64,000 nucleotides of DNA from Reticulitermes speratus (Eukaryota > Arthropoda > Insecta > Blattodea > Rhinotermitidae), in the NCBI GenBank assembly GCA_021186555.1, contig JAJKFL010000005.1:51555635-51619634 (forward strand). The letters are read 5' to 3'. Every line of letters begins with the position of its first letter. Position 1 is the first letter of the stretch. Position numbers and translations under genes: made by a program. The notes under the pieces were generated by a model that saw nothing but the letters and a program-made list of their open reading frames with translations, was not told where the DNA came from and did not search any database. Below, piece by piece: positions 8,791 to 20,259 of the stretch.

Positions 8791-10080
8791 GTTAAGGGAT
8801 AATTATTACTAATAATATAAGTGTATAACTACTGGAAGATTTTCGGTTATTTTGCAGGGTGAATTTTATGTTAATGTGATCGAGATTTTGAGTAATTCTG
8901 GGAGAGAACTGATGGGTGGTGATTGAATTAAGTCTGTTGATAGAGGTAGGTCAGGCTTCGTGTTACGCAGAGGTGTTAATTAGTACTCAAATCCTAATAT
9001 ATCTAATTGTAAGTTATTTGTAATTCTTTTAAAGGGTATTTCTTGTGTCGCTGGTCAAATGTTTTTGCTGAATTCATTTGTATAAAGCAGACCAATAATT
9101 TGGAATTGCCTTTTAAAATAACTGAAGCTCTTGTGAAATTTTAAAGCAATTTCCTACGTCCTGTAATAGTGGATAGATCTGTCCTCCTTTTTCAAAAACA
9201 AAATTCTATAAATAAGGACTTTATCTTACGTTTTAGTTTCGTGACGTTATTCTGTTAATGCCAAATCCTGATGCATTTATTGGAGGCTTTAATGAATTTT
9301 AGGTATGTGTGGTGTTGGTCTTCGATACTGATTCCCTTCTAAACAGACATACATAACCGCATACATAGACATACATGCATACACATATACATACACACAT
9401 AAACCTATATGTACATACGTACATATATATATATATAAAACCGGATAAAAGAGGGTTTTAACCATCCAAAAGTTGGAGTTAAAGGGCATACATTGGCCTA
9501 GTGTGACTAAACACACTACAGATTAAGTCTTGCCACATTAGATAAACAATAGACTGCTTAACTGACTGCTTAATTGACTTACGGTTCTCAATACCCAACC
9601 AAACATTCTACCAAAGTTACCAACTGATTTTCTTCATCTGGGTGTCTAAATCGTTTTTGTGTACATGTCGTTTGTTAGGAATTCTTGGGCTTTGGATCGG
9701 CCCTTCGCAAGGCCACTGTCGGTAATGGACATCAGAACAGAAACAACGCAGATATAAATATTTGCCCTTGGAATTATCTGTTCCTGTATTCGAGCAGTAC
9801 ATTCCTTCCCATAAACTTGCACACTTCCCTTGACCTATGTCTGCACAAACATGACTAGAGGTAAGTCTGAAGGCTGTTAGCTCTTAATCGGCTCAGACTT
9901 GTTTACATGTCTGAAATATCTCTGTGCACTGCACGGCCGTGAATGCGTTTCATGCAGCTATAAACTTAAAACCCCTCCGTCATCGGCAATGTTTGGAATT
10001 TAAACCCCAGCATGATTGAAGGGCTAAATGGCTGGAAACAGAAGGAAAATAAATGAATCCATTTTGTAGAGGTTTTTTAA
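8791..10080. other. Unassigned DNA with microsatellites
   Basis: Nothing coding is recognised. Runs of ACATACAT and TA units at about 9340-9440 and again from 10085 lead into the palindromic tandem array. Confidence 0.4.
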
Positions 10081-10124
10081 TTGGCCTAAAATATTTGGTT
10101 CATATATATGTATGTATACTCGTA

Positions 10125-10158
<34 letters not shown>

Positions 10159-10259
10159 CAAACGTACATATGTTTCAATAAATTCGTCAAATACTCGTGA
10201 CAATAGCCTATATATACATATATATATGCTATTTTCATGATTATGTATGTATACATGGG

Positions 10260-10815
10260 ATATTGTCATGATAATAGCCTATAAATATGTATGTATATAT
10301 AGGCTATTGCCAATAAATAGCCAATACTTATGTATATACAGGGTATACACAAAAGAATGGTGCGGTTTATATGTATATATACATATAAACCGCACCATTG
10401 TTTAATGTATACTCTGTATATAGGCTATTGTCATGATAATAGCCTATACATATGTATATATAGGCTACTGCCAATAAATAGCCAATACATATGTATATAT
10501 ATATAGGCTATTGTCATGATAATAGCCTATACATATGTATGTATATATAGGCTACTGCCAATAAATAGCCAATACATATGTATATATAGGCTATTGTCAT
10601 GATAATAGCCTATACATATGTATGTATATATAGGCTACTGCCAATAAATAGCCAATACATATGTATATATATAGGCTATTGTCATGATAATAGCCTATAC
10701 ATATGTATGTATATATAGGCTACTGCCAATAAATAGCCAATACATATGTATATATAGGCTATTGTTATGATAATAGCCTATACATATGTATGTATATATA
10801 AGCTATGCCATGTGG
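10260..10815. repeat. Palindromic 83-87-bp tandem array
   Basis: Each unit alternates GGCTATTGTCATGATAATAG and GGCTACTGCCAATAAATAGC, joined by TATGTA-rich linkers. GGCTACTG begins near 10463, 10550, 10633 and 10718. Both modules are near-palindromes, so single strands could form serial hairpins. Simple TA repeats precede it from ~10085. The 82-bp foldback at 10337-10418 is inserted in the first units. Confidence 0.85.
10337..10418. mobile_element. 82-bp foldback MITE, copy 1
   Basis: The left arm ACAGGGTATACACAAAAGAA plus TGGTGCGG is mirrored by CCGCACCATTG and onwards to ACTCTGT. The same arms recur at 40613-40692 with a different AT-rich centre. Two separate loci with the same ends support a small mobile foldback rather than chance. 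Confidence 0.8.
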
Positions 10816-11709
10816 AGGTTACAAGTGAAGAAATAAACGAAATATATTGCCTATAAGAAACTTGTAGAACGAAGGAAAGTTGATTAAAATGCTGAAAAAA
10901 ATACAATCGTGAAAATAATAAATACGACTAATTTGTTACCTTCATAAGAAAGATACGAAAAAGAAATTCTAATAAAAGCGATCTGGCTGCCTAAGATGTT
11001 ATGTGAACCAAATTTTTCAGGCCAATTAAAACGACGTGTATTTGAACTAGAACCACGAACGCAGTCTGTAATTCTCCTTTCCGCGTTTCCTGTCAAGAAC
11101 AAGTATAAAATAATCGCGCAGTAACCACGCGTCAACATCCTTCAGACTGAGGCGTGGGCAGAATTATCTTCAGATACGTTTCCGTATGCATAGCGGCCTC
11201 AACATGTCCCATGCTCATTGAGCCATGTCTCGACCTGTCGATGACGTCACCAACACCAAACGGCAGATATTTTATAGAGAACGCAAGCAAGGACTTTCAT
11301 CATACATGTAAACACTTCGATACTGGGTCAGTGCACACTTGGTTTGAGAAAAATCACCTCGTGTTGAGAGGCACCATAAGGTAAGCAGACTTACCTTGAA
11401 GACTTACCTCAAGGTACGTCTGCTTGCTTCCCTTCTGTCCTTGGGAGACCTTACTACGTATCTGCACCTACTTTCGTTGACTATACACAATCATACTGAA
11501 CATAAACAACATTACGTGTTCAGTCTGACACGACCTATTTTCATTCTTAATCTAATAGCGCAAAATTTTAGTTTTTGCTTTGAGTTTTAAGGTTTTGTAT
11601 AAACAAACACCGTATGATGATCGACTTGATTGAAACATGTAGTGTTTGAGAGAATAATAATAAATATAGTTTGTGTCAGACGGAATACGTAGTGTTGTTT
11701 ATGTAAGTC
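10816..11709. other. No recognisable feature
   Basis: About 0.9 kb with no gene, repeat match or RNA motif seen on either strand. Confidence 0.4.
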
Positions 11710-11721
11710 TATACACAACGG

Positions 11722-12479
11722 CCGATCCCAGTGGTCGTGCGGTCTAAGGCGTGGGTCTGCGGCCGCTCGCTTACTAGGATTGTGGGTTCGAATCCCGCCT
11801 AGGACATTGATGTCTGTCTCTTGTGAGTGTTGTGTGTTGTCAGGTAGAGGTCTCTGCGACGAGCTGGTCACTCGTCCAGAGGAGTTCTACCGAGTGTGGT
11901 GTGTCTAAATTGTGTGATCGTGAAGCCTCGAAAAATGAGGAGGCCTATGCCCCCAAGGGGCTGTCGAGCCATTGGAAAAAAAAATCTTCGGTGTTTCAAG
12001 CTACGACTGAACCGCAAATTGTACGTAAAACGTCACGCCGACAAGTTGAATGTTGGCGATCTTTTTCTTTCGGCCTCTGTGAACCCTCCTCTGCCTCCTT
12101 CTTCCGTTTTCGGTAGTTTTCTTGCTTCTGTGCGTCAGTTAGTCTCGGCATCGTGAACCTGTAAAAAACAGCGCCGAGGTGACCCACCTGTGTGTACCGA
12201 AATGTAAGACGTCAGATGGTGAGAGTGTGAAAATCGTAGGTGATTTTGACATGGCCGCCATTTTGGCAGATTTCAAGATTTTTCGATGATTCTTTTTTTT
12301 TTAGCATGTAGGCATATTGCTTACCTTTGAAACTATGTATCGTTCACTGCTGTAGCCGAAGTAGGCGCGGAGCACTGTGAAGAAACGTAGGTAACGCGAA
12401 AGTCTGACACCGCGAGCGCCGAGGTGACCCGCCTATGTGTACCGAAATGTAAGACGTTTTACGTCAAAAAAAAAAAATA
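11722..12479 (+). mobile_element. SINE family B with ~0.5-kb 3' extension
   Basis: The SINE body is 11722-11984: a tRNA-Leu-like head with GGCGGTCTAAGGCG-type A box and GGTTCGAATCC B box, ending in GAGCCATTGG and poly-A. The 12-bp flanking duplication TATACACAACGG is at 11710-11721 and again only at 12480-12491, so the inserted unit is 758 bp and includes 495 extra bases ending in a second poly-A. This is the pattern of a read-through transcript (3' transduction). The extension contains a ~42-bp direct repeat (12169-12210 and 12416-12457) and an antisense 63-residue frame beginning near 12187 with MPRLTDAQKQENYRKRKKEA, of unassigned family. Confidence 0.8.
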
Positions 12480-12491
12480 TATACACAACGG

Positions 12492-13340
12492 GATACAAAA
12501 CGAAATCAGAGGAAAGTTATGATGATCCTTGCATTATGCTAAGTGAAGAAGAGCCCTCTTATTTGGTTTGTCAAATTTCGTTCATTGGATGATTTATGCA
12601 GTCGCACTACTGTTAGAAGAACACCATTTCTTTCATATGAGAATTTCACAATTCTTTTACCATCTCGTACTTTTTTTACCGCGTTTTTTGGTAGCACATG
12701 AATCAACTTCATACAGTTTTCCTACAAGTACAGGCAATATTTTAATTGTCTGTTTAACTACCCTTCACTTTTAACTCTCCATAAACATATCAGCGGTTTG
12801 TAAAACTCAGTAAACAGCTCAGTGGATTTATAAATGAGGCCCTCTAATTCTTCCACTGAACACTTACACATTAAACTGTTAATACATACACGTTGATTAA
12901 CGTGAAATACCAATAAGAAATACTAATCAGATCCACACTAGCACTGTCTCTGTACCCTGCAGTGGGCACTCGCGCTACACGTTGCACTTTGAGCCCATAC
13001 ACGAGGGGATTTCTCTCAAGGCAAGTCTGTTCAGACTCAAGTCTGGAGGTAAATCTCTAGTTCTGGTGCAGGTATTAAGATTTGTGTAGTCGAAACTGCA
13101 AGACATTGGTAGCAGCTTCAATTCTTTGCTGCAGACTACAGACATGGGTAGACAAATTTTAATATGTATTGGCCAGTGCTAACTAGAGAGCACTGAGGTA
13201 ATGGCTCTCTGGATATGCTCGCTGCATACTGTTAGTAATAAGCTTTATTCTTCAGCAAGAATTCAGGCTCCGTTTCTCATTCATTATTCATTGTCATTCG
13301 ATGCTATGACCTGAGCTACTGATAAATAAATAAATAATTA
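12492..13340. other. No recognisable feature
   Basis: AT-rich sequence without a recognisable gene or repeat, ending in a short TAAA microsatellite at about 13321-13339. Confidence 0.4.
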
Positions 13341-13343
13341 TTT

Positions 13344-13890
13344 ATGGTACGTGAAATGAAAGCCAAGATTGCCATGGCAAAAGCAACATTCAACAAGAAG
13401 GAGACCCTTTTCACCAGCAAACTGGACTTAAATTTAAGGAAGAAACTAGTAAAGTGCTACATTTGGAGCATAGCTTTGTATGGTGCTGAAACGTGGACAC
13501 TTCGGAAAATAGATCAGAAGTATCTGGAAAGTTTTGAAATGCGGTGCTGGAGAAGAATGGGGAAGATCAGTTGGACCGATCGTGTGAGAAATGAAGAAGT
13601 ATTACATAGAGTGAAGGAGGAGAGGAATATCGTACATACAATAAAAAGAAGAAAGGCTAACTGGATTGGTCACATCTTGCGTAGAAACTGCCTTCTGAAA
13701 CGTGTTATTGAAGAAAAGATAGAGGGAACGATAAAAGTGACGAGAATACGAGGAAGAAGACTTAAACAGCTACTGGGTAACCTTACGAAAACGAGAGGAT
13801 ACTGGAAATTGAAAGAGGAAACACTAGATCGCACCCTGTGGAGAGCTCGTTTTGGAAGAGGCTATGGACCTGTCATATGACAGGCTACAG
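13344..13890 (+). mobile_element. LINE 3' end (GAETWTLRK group)
   Basis: A plus-strand frame of 178 residues encodes the post-reverse-transcriptase C-terminus: YGAETWTLRKIDQKYLESFE through KANWIGHILRRNCLLKRVIE to GRGYGPVI, then a stop. The nearest relatives in the window are at 17729-18421 and 29233-29803. 5'-truncated, so dead on arrival. No certain target duplication. Confidence 0.85.
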
Positions 13891-14790
13891 AATAAATGAT
13901 ATATATAATAGAATATCCTTATGGGCAAGTAATTATCCGAGTTATATGGAATTAGAAGTTTCATTACCATTTCCATAAGGGCGTGCCACTGGGCAGTACT
14001 TGCGTTAGTGAATTCCACTCCATATTAGTACTTAGCATGCGTTTGCCTTTCCTCTCGTGTATGCTACAAAGCACAGTTTATCTTATCCTGTTTTATCACC
14101 CTAATGATATATGGCGGAGAATAAAGACAATGAAGCTCAAGAAAGTTTATCATCCTTGTTTTACTTCTTCTTAGGTCAAATTACGAGTACGTGCTTCGAC
14201 CCTGTAAACGAAGAATTTGGTTCAACAGATAAAGACCCTGAGTTGTGTCTGGTAGGTATCTGATTCTCGTCTCATTCGAGACACTGGCTCTCCTTGGATT
14301 TTTTCGTCCCTCTAGGCAAATATCTGACGCCATAACGTACTTCGAAAGTAACTGTTAAACAACAAACACTTTCTTCTAAATCCTTTGCAATTCGACAAAT
14401 CGTCATTCACGTTTCACCGACTAATTCCAAGCTGTACTACTTGCGATACTGTCGCGAAGTAAAAGGCAAACAAACACATAAATTAACCTTTATCACCCAG
14501 TCTTTAAATCCCAATGTAGCCGCTGACAGCCGGAGTTACTTTCATTTTAAATGCCCATCCCTACATGTGAGTGGGAGAGCGTTTTCCATATCGTCCATAA
14601 AGCGTTGCTTTTAAACGAGACATGGACGACCCGTTTGGCCAATGAAAGTTAATAATGCACTCTAGAATATAATCTAACTAATCTTTTATAAGGAAAGGAC
14701 TGAAATCATATGGTTCAATGGGTTATTAATTCTATTTAATTATTAGTCTTACGCCACATTGACAACCTTCTGGAACCACTGGCTGCACGG
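13891..14790. other. No recognisable feature
   Basis: About 0.9 kb with no gene or repeat recognised on either strand. Confidence 0.4.
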
Positions 14791-14799
14791 ATCCCTGTC

Positions 14800-15120
14800 C
14801 AGCATTATGTCTGGCGTGGCCGTTTTCAAAGTATAGTACATGTCCACTGAAATTTTGGTTCGCTCCAATCTGTTCTTACAGCGTATGATCCACCTCTCCA
14901 ATCTGCCGTCGTCTGTTCAGGTAACACAAAGCATATGGGTAAATAAAATGCGTCTAAAAGAAGTGGGATGGGGAGGCATTGCGTGGATTGCTCTGGCTCA
15001 GGTTAGGGACAGGTGGCGGGGACTTGTGAATGCGGTAATAAAACTTCGGGTTCCGTAAAATAGAGGAATTTATTGACTAGCTTAAGATCTTTTAGCTTCT
15101 CAGGAAGGACTCTGCTCCAT
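14800..15120 (+). mobile_element. LINE 3' end (GHVARM group)
   Basis: From about 14940 the plus strand encodes [20 protein letters not shown] then [17 protein letters not shown], the extreme C-terminus of the LINE at 28795-29232, followed by the shared tail CTCAGGAAGGACTCTGCTCC. Sequence before 14930 is weakly LINE-like only. Confidence 0.75.
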
Positions 15121-15656
15121 GGTGTTATTTATATAGGTTTACAGTATTATGGTGACCACTCAGACAAGTAAAATTTTAAATTCATTTCAATATTCTGATT
15201 CCAAATTTGGAGGCAAAGTTTAGCGTCATGTTACAGACTTTAAGAAAATTGTAATGACCATTATTGATACACAAGTTAACATATGTGTGAAGGAGAAAGG
15301 GAATGCACATATAGCTTACACAGTTTGGTTCCATTAGGATGAACTGGTGAATGTTGTATATGGGGGGTGGGGTGGGGGGTTGGTGAATGGCATTATACTT
15401 TAAGAATTATAGGGAGCAGATACTGTAGACCCTCGAATTAACGGATCTCTTATGTACGGATTTCGGAAATAACGGATGAACTCTGTTGGTTCCCAAATTT
15501 TCGTCTGCAATGGGAAAACGTGAAATTAGCGGTCTTGACTGTTAATTAGCGAAGCGGTCGCTACGTGGCGGACACGGACGCGCGCTCAGTCTTTGCTGAC
15601 ACGTGGAGGTGGTAGTGTATTGCTGTCTTCATAACCTGGATCGTGGATTTATTATA

Positions 15657-16977
15657 CTAGGGCTGTCCAAAAAGTATCCGACTATATTTTTCCCGCGGTA
15701 AGTAATGCGAAAGGGTAGGGAAACTGAGCGTAGTGGTAGAAGGGACTTTCATGCGCATGCGTGATTTTTTGCTGCCTCGCAACACCGCCGGATGCGTCTG
15801 TCGCTGCCAGATAGCGAAGTGGTGTAACACGTGTTCGTCGCATTCTCGTTTCGCTCAATATGACAGAATGTTTGGAGCAGCGATACTGCATCAAGTTTTG
15901 TCAGAAACTTGGGGATACCCAAGCGGAAACAATCCACAAAATTCAGCAGGCTTTCGGTGATGATGCAATGGGGGTCACTCAAATTAAAGTGTGGTTCAAC
16001 CGCTTTAAAGATGGCCGCATGTCGGCGGACAGTGACCAGCGTTCCGGGAGACCGTCAACGAGCCTAAATGCTGATGTCATTGACAAAGTGCGGACATTGA
16101 TCATGGAGGACCGTCGTTTGACCGTCCGGGAAATTGCTGATGAGGTTGGGATCAGCAGAGGTTCCGCAAACACGATTTTAACTGAGGATGTGGGCATGCG
16201 AAGAGTGGCGGCAAAATTTGTGCCCAAGCTGCTTTCGCCGGAGCAGCAACAACTCCGCCTTGAGGTCGCGCAGGACATGCTGGAGTGCGCCAACAGGGTT
16301 CCTGAGTTCCTGAAGACTGGTGACGAGTCGTGGGTGTACGGATATGACCCGGAAACCAAGGTCCAGTCGTCACAATGGAAGCATCCAACATCCCCGAGGC
16401 CCAAAAAAGCACGACACGTTCGGAGCGATGTGAAGGTGATACTGACTGTTTTCTTCGATTACCGGGGTGTTGTGCATCATGAGTACGCACCACTAGGCCA
16501 AACTGTTAATAAGGAGTACTGCCAAGAAGTCCTCCGTCATCTTCGTGATGCAGTTCGGCGCAAGAGACCGGAGCTGTGGGACGTACGCAACTGGCAGCTG
16601 CATCATGACAATGCCCCAGCTCATTCATCACACCAGATCCAGGGTTTCCTGGCTAAGCACGGCATTCCGCAGGTTCGCCAGGCTCCCTACTCTCCTGACA
16701 TGGCTCCTTGTGATTTCTGGCTGTTCCCGAGATTGAAGACACCGCTAAAAGGCTCCCGTTTTGACAGCCGCGAGGACATCATACAGAACGCGACGGCGCA
16801 GCTGCACACCATTCCAAAACAAGCCTTCCAGAATTGCTTCCAGCGATGGAAGGACCGCTGGGCTAAGTGTGTGGAGTCACAAGGGGCCTACTTTGAAGGG
16901 GATTAGGTATTGTAACCACCCAGATACAGAACTTTTTTTTCCCGGCCCAAGGTCGGATACTTTTTGGACAGACCTCG
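15657..16977 (+). mobile_element. Complete mariner transposon
   Basis: A 1321-bp element with terminal inverted repeats around AGGGCTGTCCAAAAAGTATC (left) and the complement of GATACTTTTTGGACAGACCT (right), and TA on both sides (15655-15656, 16978-16979). It contains one uninterrupted transposase gene. Its host is the Tigger-like element at 15423-17418. Confidence 0.95.
15860..16906 (+). CDS. Mariner transposase, intact
   Basis: 348 residues, the usual mariner size, with no stop or frameshift. The N-terminal half has two helix-turn-helix regions (about residues 20-55, with VWFNRFKDGR, and 75-107, with VREIADEVGISRGSANTIL) that bind the terminal repeats. The catalytic DDE/D domain shows Asp155 in TGDESW, Asp250 in HHDNAPAH and Asp285 in YSPDMAPCDF; exactly 34 residues lie between the second and third, the mariner DD34D signature. 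It would cut and paste its element at TA sites in the nucleus. All catalytic residues are present, so it may be active or only recently silenced. The ATG at 15860 gives the expected family start. The subfamily is not assigned. Confidence 0.95.
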   Translation: MTECLEQRYCIKFCQKLGDTQAETIHKIQQAFGDDAMGVTQIKVWFNRFKDGRMSADSDQRSGRPSTSLNADVIDKVRTLIMEDRRLTVREIADEVGISRGSANTILTEDVGMRRVAAKFVPKLLSPEQQQLRLEVAQDMLECANRVPEFLKTGDESWVYGYDPETKVQSSQWKHPTSPRPKKARHVRSDVKVILTVFFDYRGVVHHEYAPLGQTVNKEYCQEVLRHLRDAVRRKRPELWDVRNWQLHHDNAPAHSSHQIQGFLAKHGIPQVRQAPYSPDMAPCDFWLFPRLKTPLKGSRFDSREDIIQNATAQLHTIPKQAFQNCFQRWKDRWAKCVESQGAYFEGD

Positions 16978-17130
16978 TATTTACCCGAAATTTATTAAAT
17001 TCCAATTAACGATGGCTTCCAGACAAAGTGATAGTGCTAACAGTACAGTTGTGTACAGTATTATGTGTATGCATTAGTGTTATATATATGTACAGTACTG
17101 TATTACTGTTTTAGCAACTTTTTAGGCTAT

Positions 17131-17319
17131 AAAGGTAAATTTCTCCCTAGAACAGGCCATGAAGGCCCAGAGGGGGAGTAGAGGTATAGCTCTACTATTT
17201 CTTTAAACCTGGCACTAGATGAGGGTGGGTGGTCAACTCCACGCTCCGACCGCTTTACTCCCGGAAAGAGACCCGGTACCCATTTTATAGGAGGCTGGGT
17301 GGGCCCCAGGGCCGTTTTC
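17131..17319 (-). mobile_element. SINE family D, 5'-truncated, minus strand
   Basis: A 12-bp duplication, TTTTTAGGCTAT, lies at 17119-17130 and 17320-17331. The minus strand carries the family D body (GGCCCACCCAGCCTCC) and ends with the CCTCTACTCCCCCTCTGGGC block and TTTACC. The tRNA-like head is absent. It is inserted in the Tigger-like element. Confidence 0.9.
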
Positions 17320-17728
17320 TTTTTAGGCTATCTATACACATTATTCAGAAGTACCGGACAATCGGCATTATCGGAACACCCACATCTCCTATTAATCCGT
17401 TAACTCGATGGTCCGCAGTAAATAGGACAGAAGTAGACCACTAAAGTGTCCGCCATTTACCGACATCTTGTGGCAAGTGTGGTTGCTGCTTCAGCCAGTC
17501 CTTCATCAACTGGACCGCCTGCCTCATCCCTGCCTCATCCAGCCCAAGCGCTGCTCTGACACCACTAATCACTTCTTTGCTAGGAGGGGAAGAACCATGG
17601 TGGGGTGAAGCAGCGACTGAGGAAACGAAATTTCGTTGTTAGTCAGTAAATCGGTTCCTCATTAGGTTCATACAGGTAGCTTAAATATGTATAAAGAAAG
17701 TGGTTAATTAATTGCTCATACAGTACAT

Positions 17729-18421
17729 GGAAATGAATGTGGAAAAAACTAAGGTAATGAGAATATCAAGCAACCATCCCCCAAAGAAATTATGATAGAT
17801 CAAAAGCAATTGGAGAATGTGGATTATTACAATTATTTAGGTAGCATGATAACAAATGATGCAAGGTGTGCACGTGAAATTAATTCCAGAATTGCCATGG
17901 CAAAAGCAGCATTCAACAAGAAGAAAACTCTTTTCACCAGCCAACTGAACTTAAATTTAAGGAAGAAACTAGCAAAGTGCTACATTTGGAGCATAGCTTT
18001 GTGTGGTGCTGAAACGCGGACACTTCGGAAAGTAGATCAGAAGTATCTGGAAAGTTTTGAAATGTGGTGCTGGAGAAGAATGGAGAAGATCAGTTGGACC
18101 GATCGCATGAGAAATTAAGAAGTATTACACAGAGTCAAGGAGGAGAGGAATATCCTACATAAAATAAAAAGACGAAAGGCTAACTGGATTGGTCACATCT
18201 TGTGTAGGAACTGCCTTCTGAAACATGTGATTGAAGGAAAGTTACAAGGAAGGATAGAAATGACGGGAAGACGAGGGAGAAGACGTAAGCAGCTACTGGA
18301 TGACCTTAAGGAAAAGAGAAGATACTGGAAATTGAAAGAGGAAGCACTAGATCGCACCCTGTGGAGAACTCGCTTTGGCAGAGGCTACGGACCTGTCGTA
18401 AGACGGACTACAGAATGATTG
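17729..18421 (+). mobile_element. LINE 3' end (GAETWTLRK group) with TSD
   Basis: Flanked by ACAGTACAT at 17720-17728 and 18422-18430. It encodes MEMNVEKTKVMRIS (downstream of the lost catalytic domain), then DYYNYLGSMITNDARCARE, GAETRTLRKVDQKYLESFE and [13 protein letters not shown] with stop. An in-frame TAA at about 18116 and at least one upstream frameshift break the frame. 5'-truncated dead copy. Confidence 0.88.
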
Positions 18422-18434
18422 ACAGTACATTTCC

Positions 18435-18820
18435 CATGTCTTGAAACTTGAAACTTGATGGTGAATAAGTGGGGAAAGACGAAGGAAAAGGAACGCGCTG
18501 GATATGAAGCTAGTTCCTGGTTTATGGCACGACAGTGACAACTACCAGTTCCAAATACATCGGCCGCTAGAACATTAGTAGGTGGCACAGTCACTCTAAT
18601 GTAAGTGGCAAGTGTTTTTGCTCAGATAGTAGCTGCTGAGTCAGGCTATACCTATCCCATGCTGCCCATGTTGCTCAAAAACCGTCCAAGTCTCTAGTTA
18701 CCGGAACTGAGCAGTAATAATGTTCGACATACAATATGACACCCACCAAAAGAATAGTATGCTCGTAATGAGCCATTATGAGAAAAAAAGGGAATCATAA
18801 ATAACAACATTGAGCAGAGT
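18435..18820. other. No recognisable feature
   Basis: Short stretch between LINE fragments. Nothing is recognised. Confidence 0.4.
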
Positions 18821-18824
18821 CTCT

Positions 18825-19130
18825 CTTGAAAAGCTAATAATTCCTCAGCTAGTCAAGAAATTCCCCGCAATTTATCGAACCCGAAAGTTCACTATCGCAT
18901 TCACAAAAGCCCGCAACTTGTCCAAATCTTGAGCTATACGAATCCAATCCACGCCTACCCAGCCCAGCTATTTAATATTAATTTTAATATTGTCCTTCCG
19001 TCTGCTCCTGTGTCTTTAAAGTGGTCGCTTTCCTTCAGGTTTCCCCACCTGCCACATGCCCTGTCCATCTCATTGTTCTTTACGTGATCACCCTTATAAT
19101 ATTTAGAGGAGTGCAGATCGTGACGGTCCT
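18825..19130 (-). mobile_element. LINE 3' end (GHVARM group), minus strand
   Basis: The minus strand matches the group tail (CTAGCTGAGGAATTATTAGC), the segment ahead of it, and the [13 protein letters not shown] region, with several indels. Older than the copy at 28795. Confidence 0.75.
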
Positions 19131-19154
19131 CATTTTGTGCAAGAGGAAGACATG

Positions 19155-19834
19155 TTTCTGATATTGAATGTGTCTTGGGATATGACGCCGTGTCTTGTGG
19201 TAGATGTGTGCCGACGTTTTGGAGCAACTTCCTGCCTCCTGATTCTTCGAAGCTACACGGCGTCACATGCCAAAATACTGTGTTTTTATTGTTTCACTTC
19301 TTTTTATGACTCTGAGTTTTGGGTTACAATTCTATCCGCTTTCATGGCCGTGGTTTGTCAGATGGTAATGGTGTGGGTTGGTATGGACGTTTTGGAGGAA
19401 AATCTTTCAATCCGTGTTTCTCCGAAACGTGTCAAACTTCACTACTACACGGTGTTGACAGCCCGAAATTACTCGTGCAATTTGTATTGAGGTTATCTGA
19501 GAAAGGGGAACTCAGATGGATGTTTAGACCTAAGAAAGAGGAAGTCGGAAATACAATCATAAACTTACAATTTGTATTACCACCAGATTCTTGCAGTAAG
19601 CAGCCTATTTATCTAGTTTAATAAGCAGAGTAGGCGCACGCCCTACGAAGTTACTAACCGGTGCCGCTTTCACTCAGAGCACCCTACTCACCCCTACTTC
19701 CATCTTCTCCTTTCCCCCCTTCCAAAACCTCCACACTCCACTAACCCTATTGGGTAGAGTCACGTTCTCTTAGAACCAATCACCTCCCACATCATTCCCT
19801 ATATAACTGAACACCTAAGTGTTCCCGGCATTCT
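19155..19834. repeat. Decayed foldback-type sequence and unassigned DNA
   Basis: From 19168 to 19265, GATATGACGCCGTGTCTTG, GTGCCGACGTTTTGG and CGGCGTCACATG resemble the CCGAAACGTCGG foldbacks but are heavily mutated. The rest has a few open frames without known motifs. The right end joins the sequence into which the jockey-like element inserted. Confidence 0.35.
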
Positions 19835-20259
19835 CAGCCCGTTATCTGGGAGTGATCCTTGATACACGGATGACCTGGTCGCCTCACATCGTCCAGGTCA
19901 AGAAGAAAGCAGCCCAACGACTGGGTCTGTTTAGCTCTCTCCTTCACAGGAGAAGCGGCCTGTCCATCAGGAACGGGGTTCTGCTGTATAAGCAGCTCAT
20001 ACGGCCCATGATGGACTATGCGTGCCCCATTTGGAGGTCTGCTGCCTGCACCCACCTCAGAAAGCTGCAGGTTATTCAATCCAAGTGTCTTCGCATTGCT
20101 ACTGGTGCACCTTGGTACATGAGTAGCGCGCAAATTCACGAGGATTTGGGAGTTCCTCTCTTTGCTGATCACATCAGAGTTCTAACCGAGAGCTTCGACT
20201 CTAGGTTGGCTGGTGTGGGGAACCCCTTAACCCAGCAACTCGGCAGATATCTGCGCTGA
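19835..20259 (+). pseudogene. Jockey-type reverse transcriptase, C-terminal fragment
   Basis: Encodes the post-palm thumb region: ARYLGVILDTRMTWSPHI, then KKKAAQRLGLFSSLL, VLLYKQLIRPMMDYACPIW, LRKLQVIQSKCLRIATGAPW and DLGVPLFADHI, ending GRYLR with stop. YLGVxLD, DYACPIW and QxxxLRxATGAPW are typical of jockey-clade polymerases. The catalytic YxDD part and all upstream sequence were lost in 5' truncation. Confidence 0.9.

Larger units (their letters stand above)
15423..17418. mobile_element. Tigger/pogo-like element holding a mariner and a SINE
   Basis: The left end starts CTGTAGACCCTCGAATTAAC; the right end, reversed, starts CTGCGGACCATCGAGTTAAC. Both are flanked by TA (15421-15422 and 17419-17420). 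Removing the mariner (15657-16977) and the SINE (17131-17319) with their duplications leaves an element of about 470 bp with no transposase, similar in size to the one at 693-1187 though not the same family. Confidence 0.85.

Noticed and set aside
11722-11810. tRNA gene (and similar tRNA-like heads at 23490, 48629, 61630, 62860)
   Set aside because: A and B boxes are present but the acceptor stem does not close, and each is fused to a SINE body with poly-A or repeat tail and target duplications.
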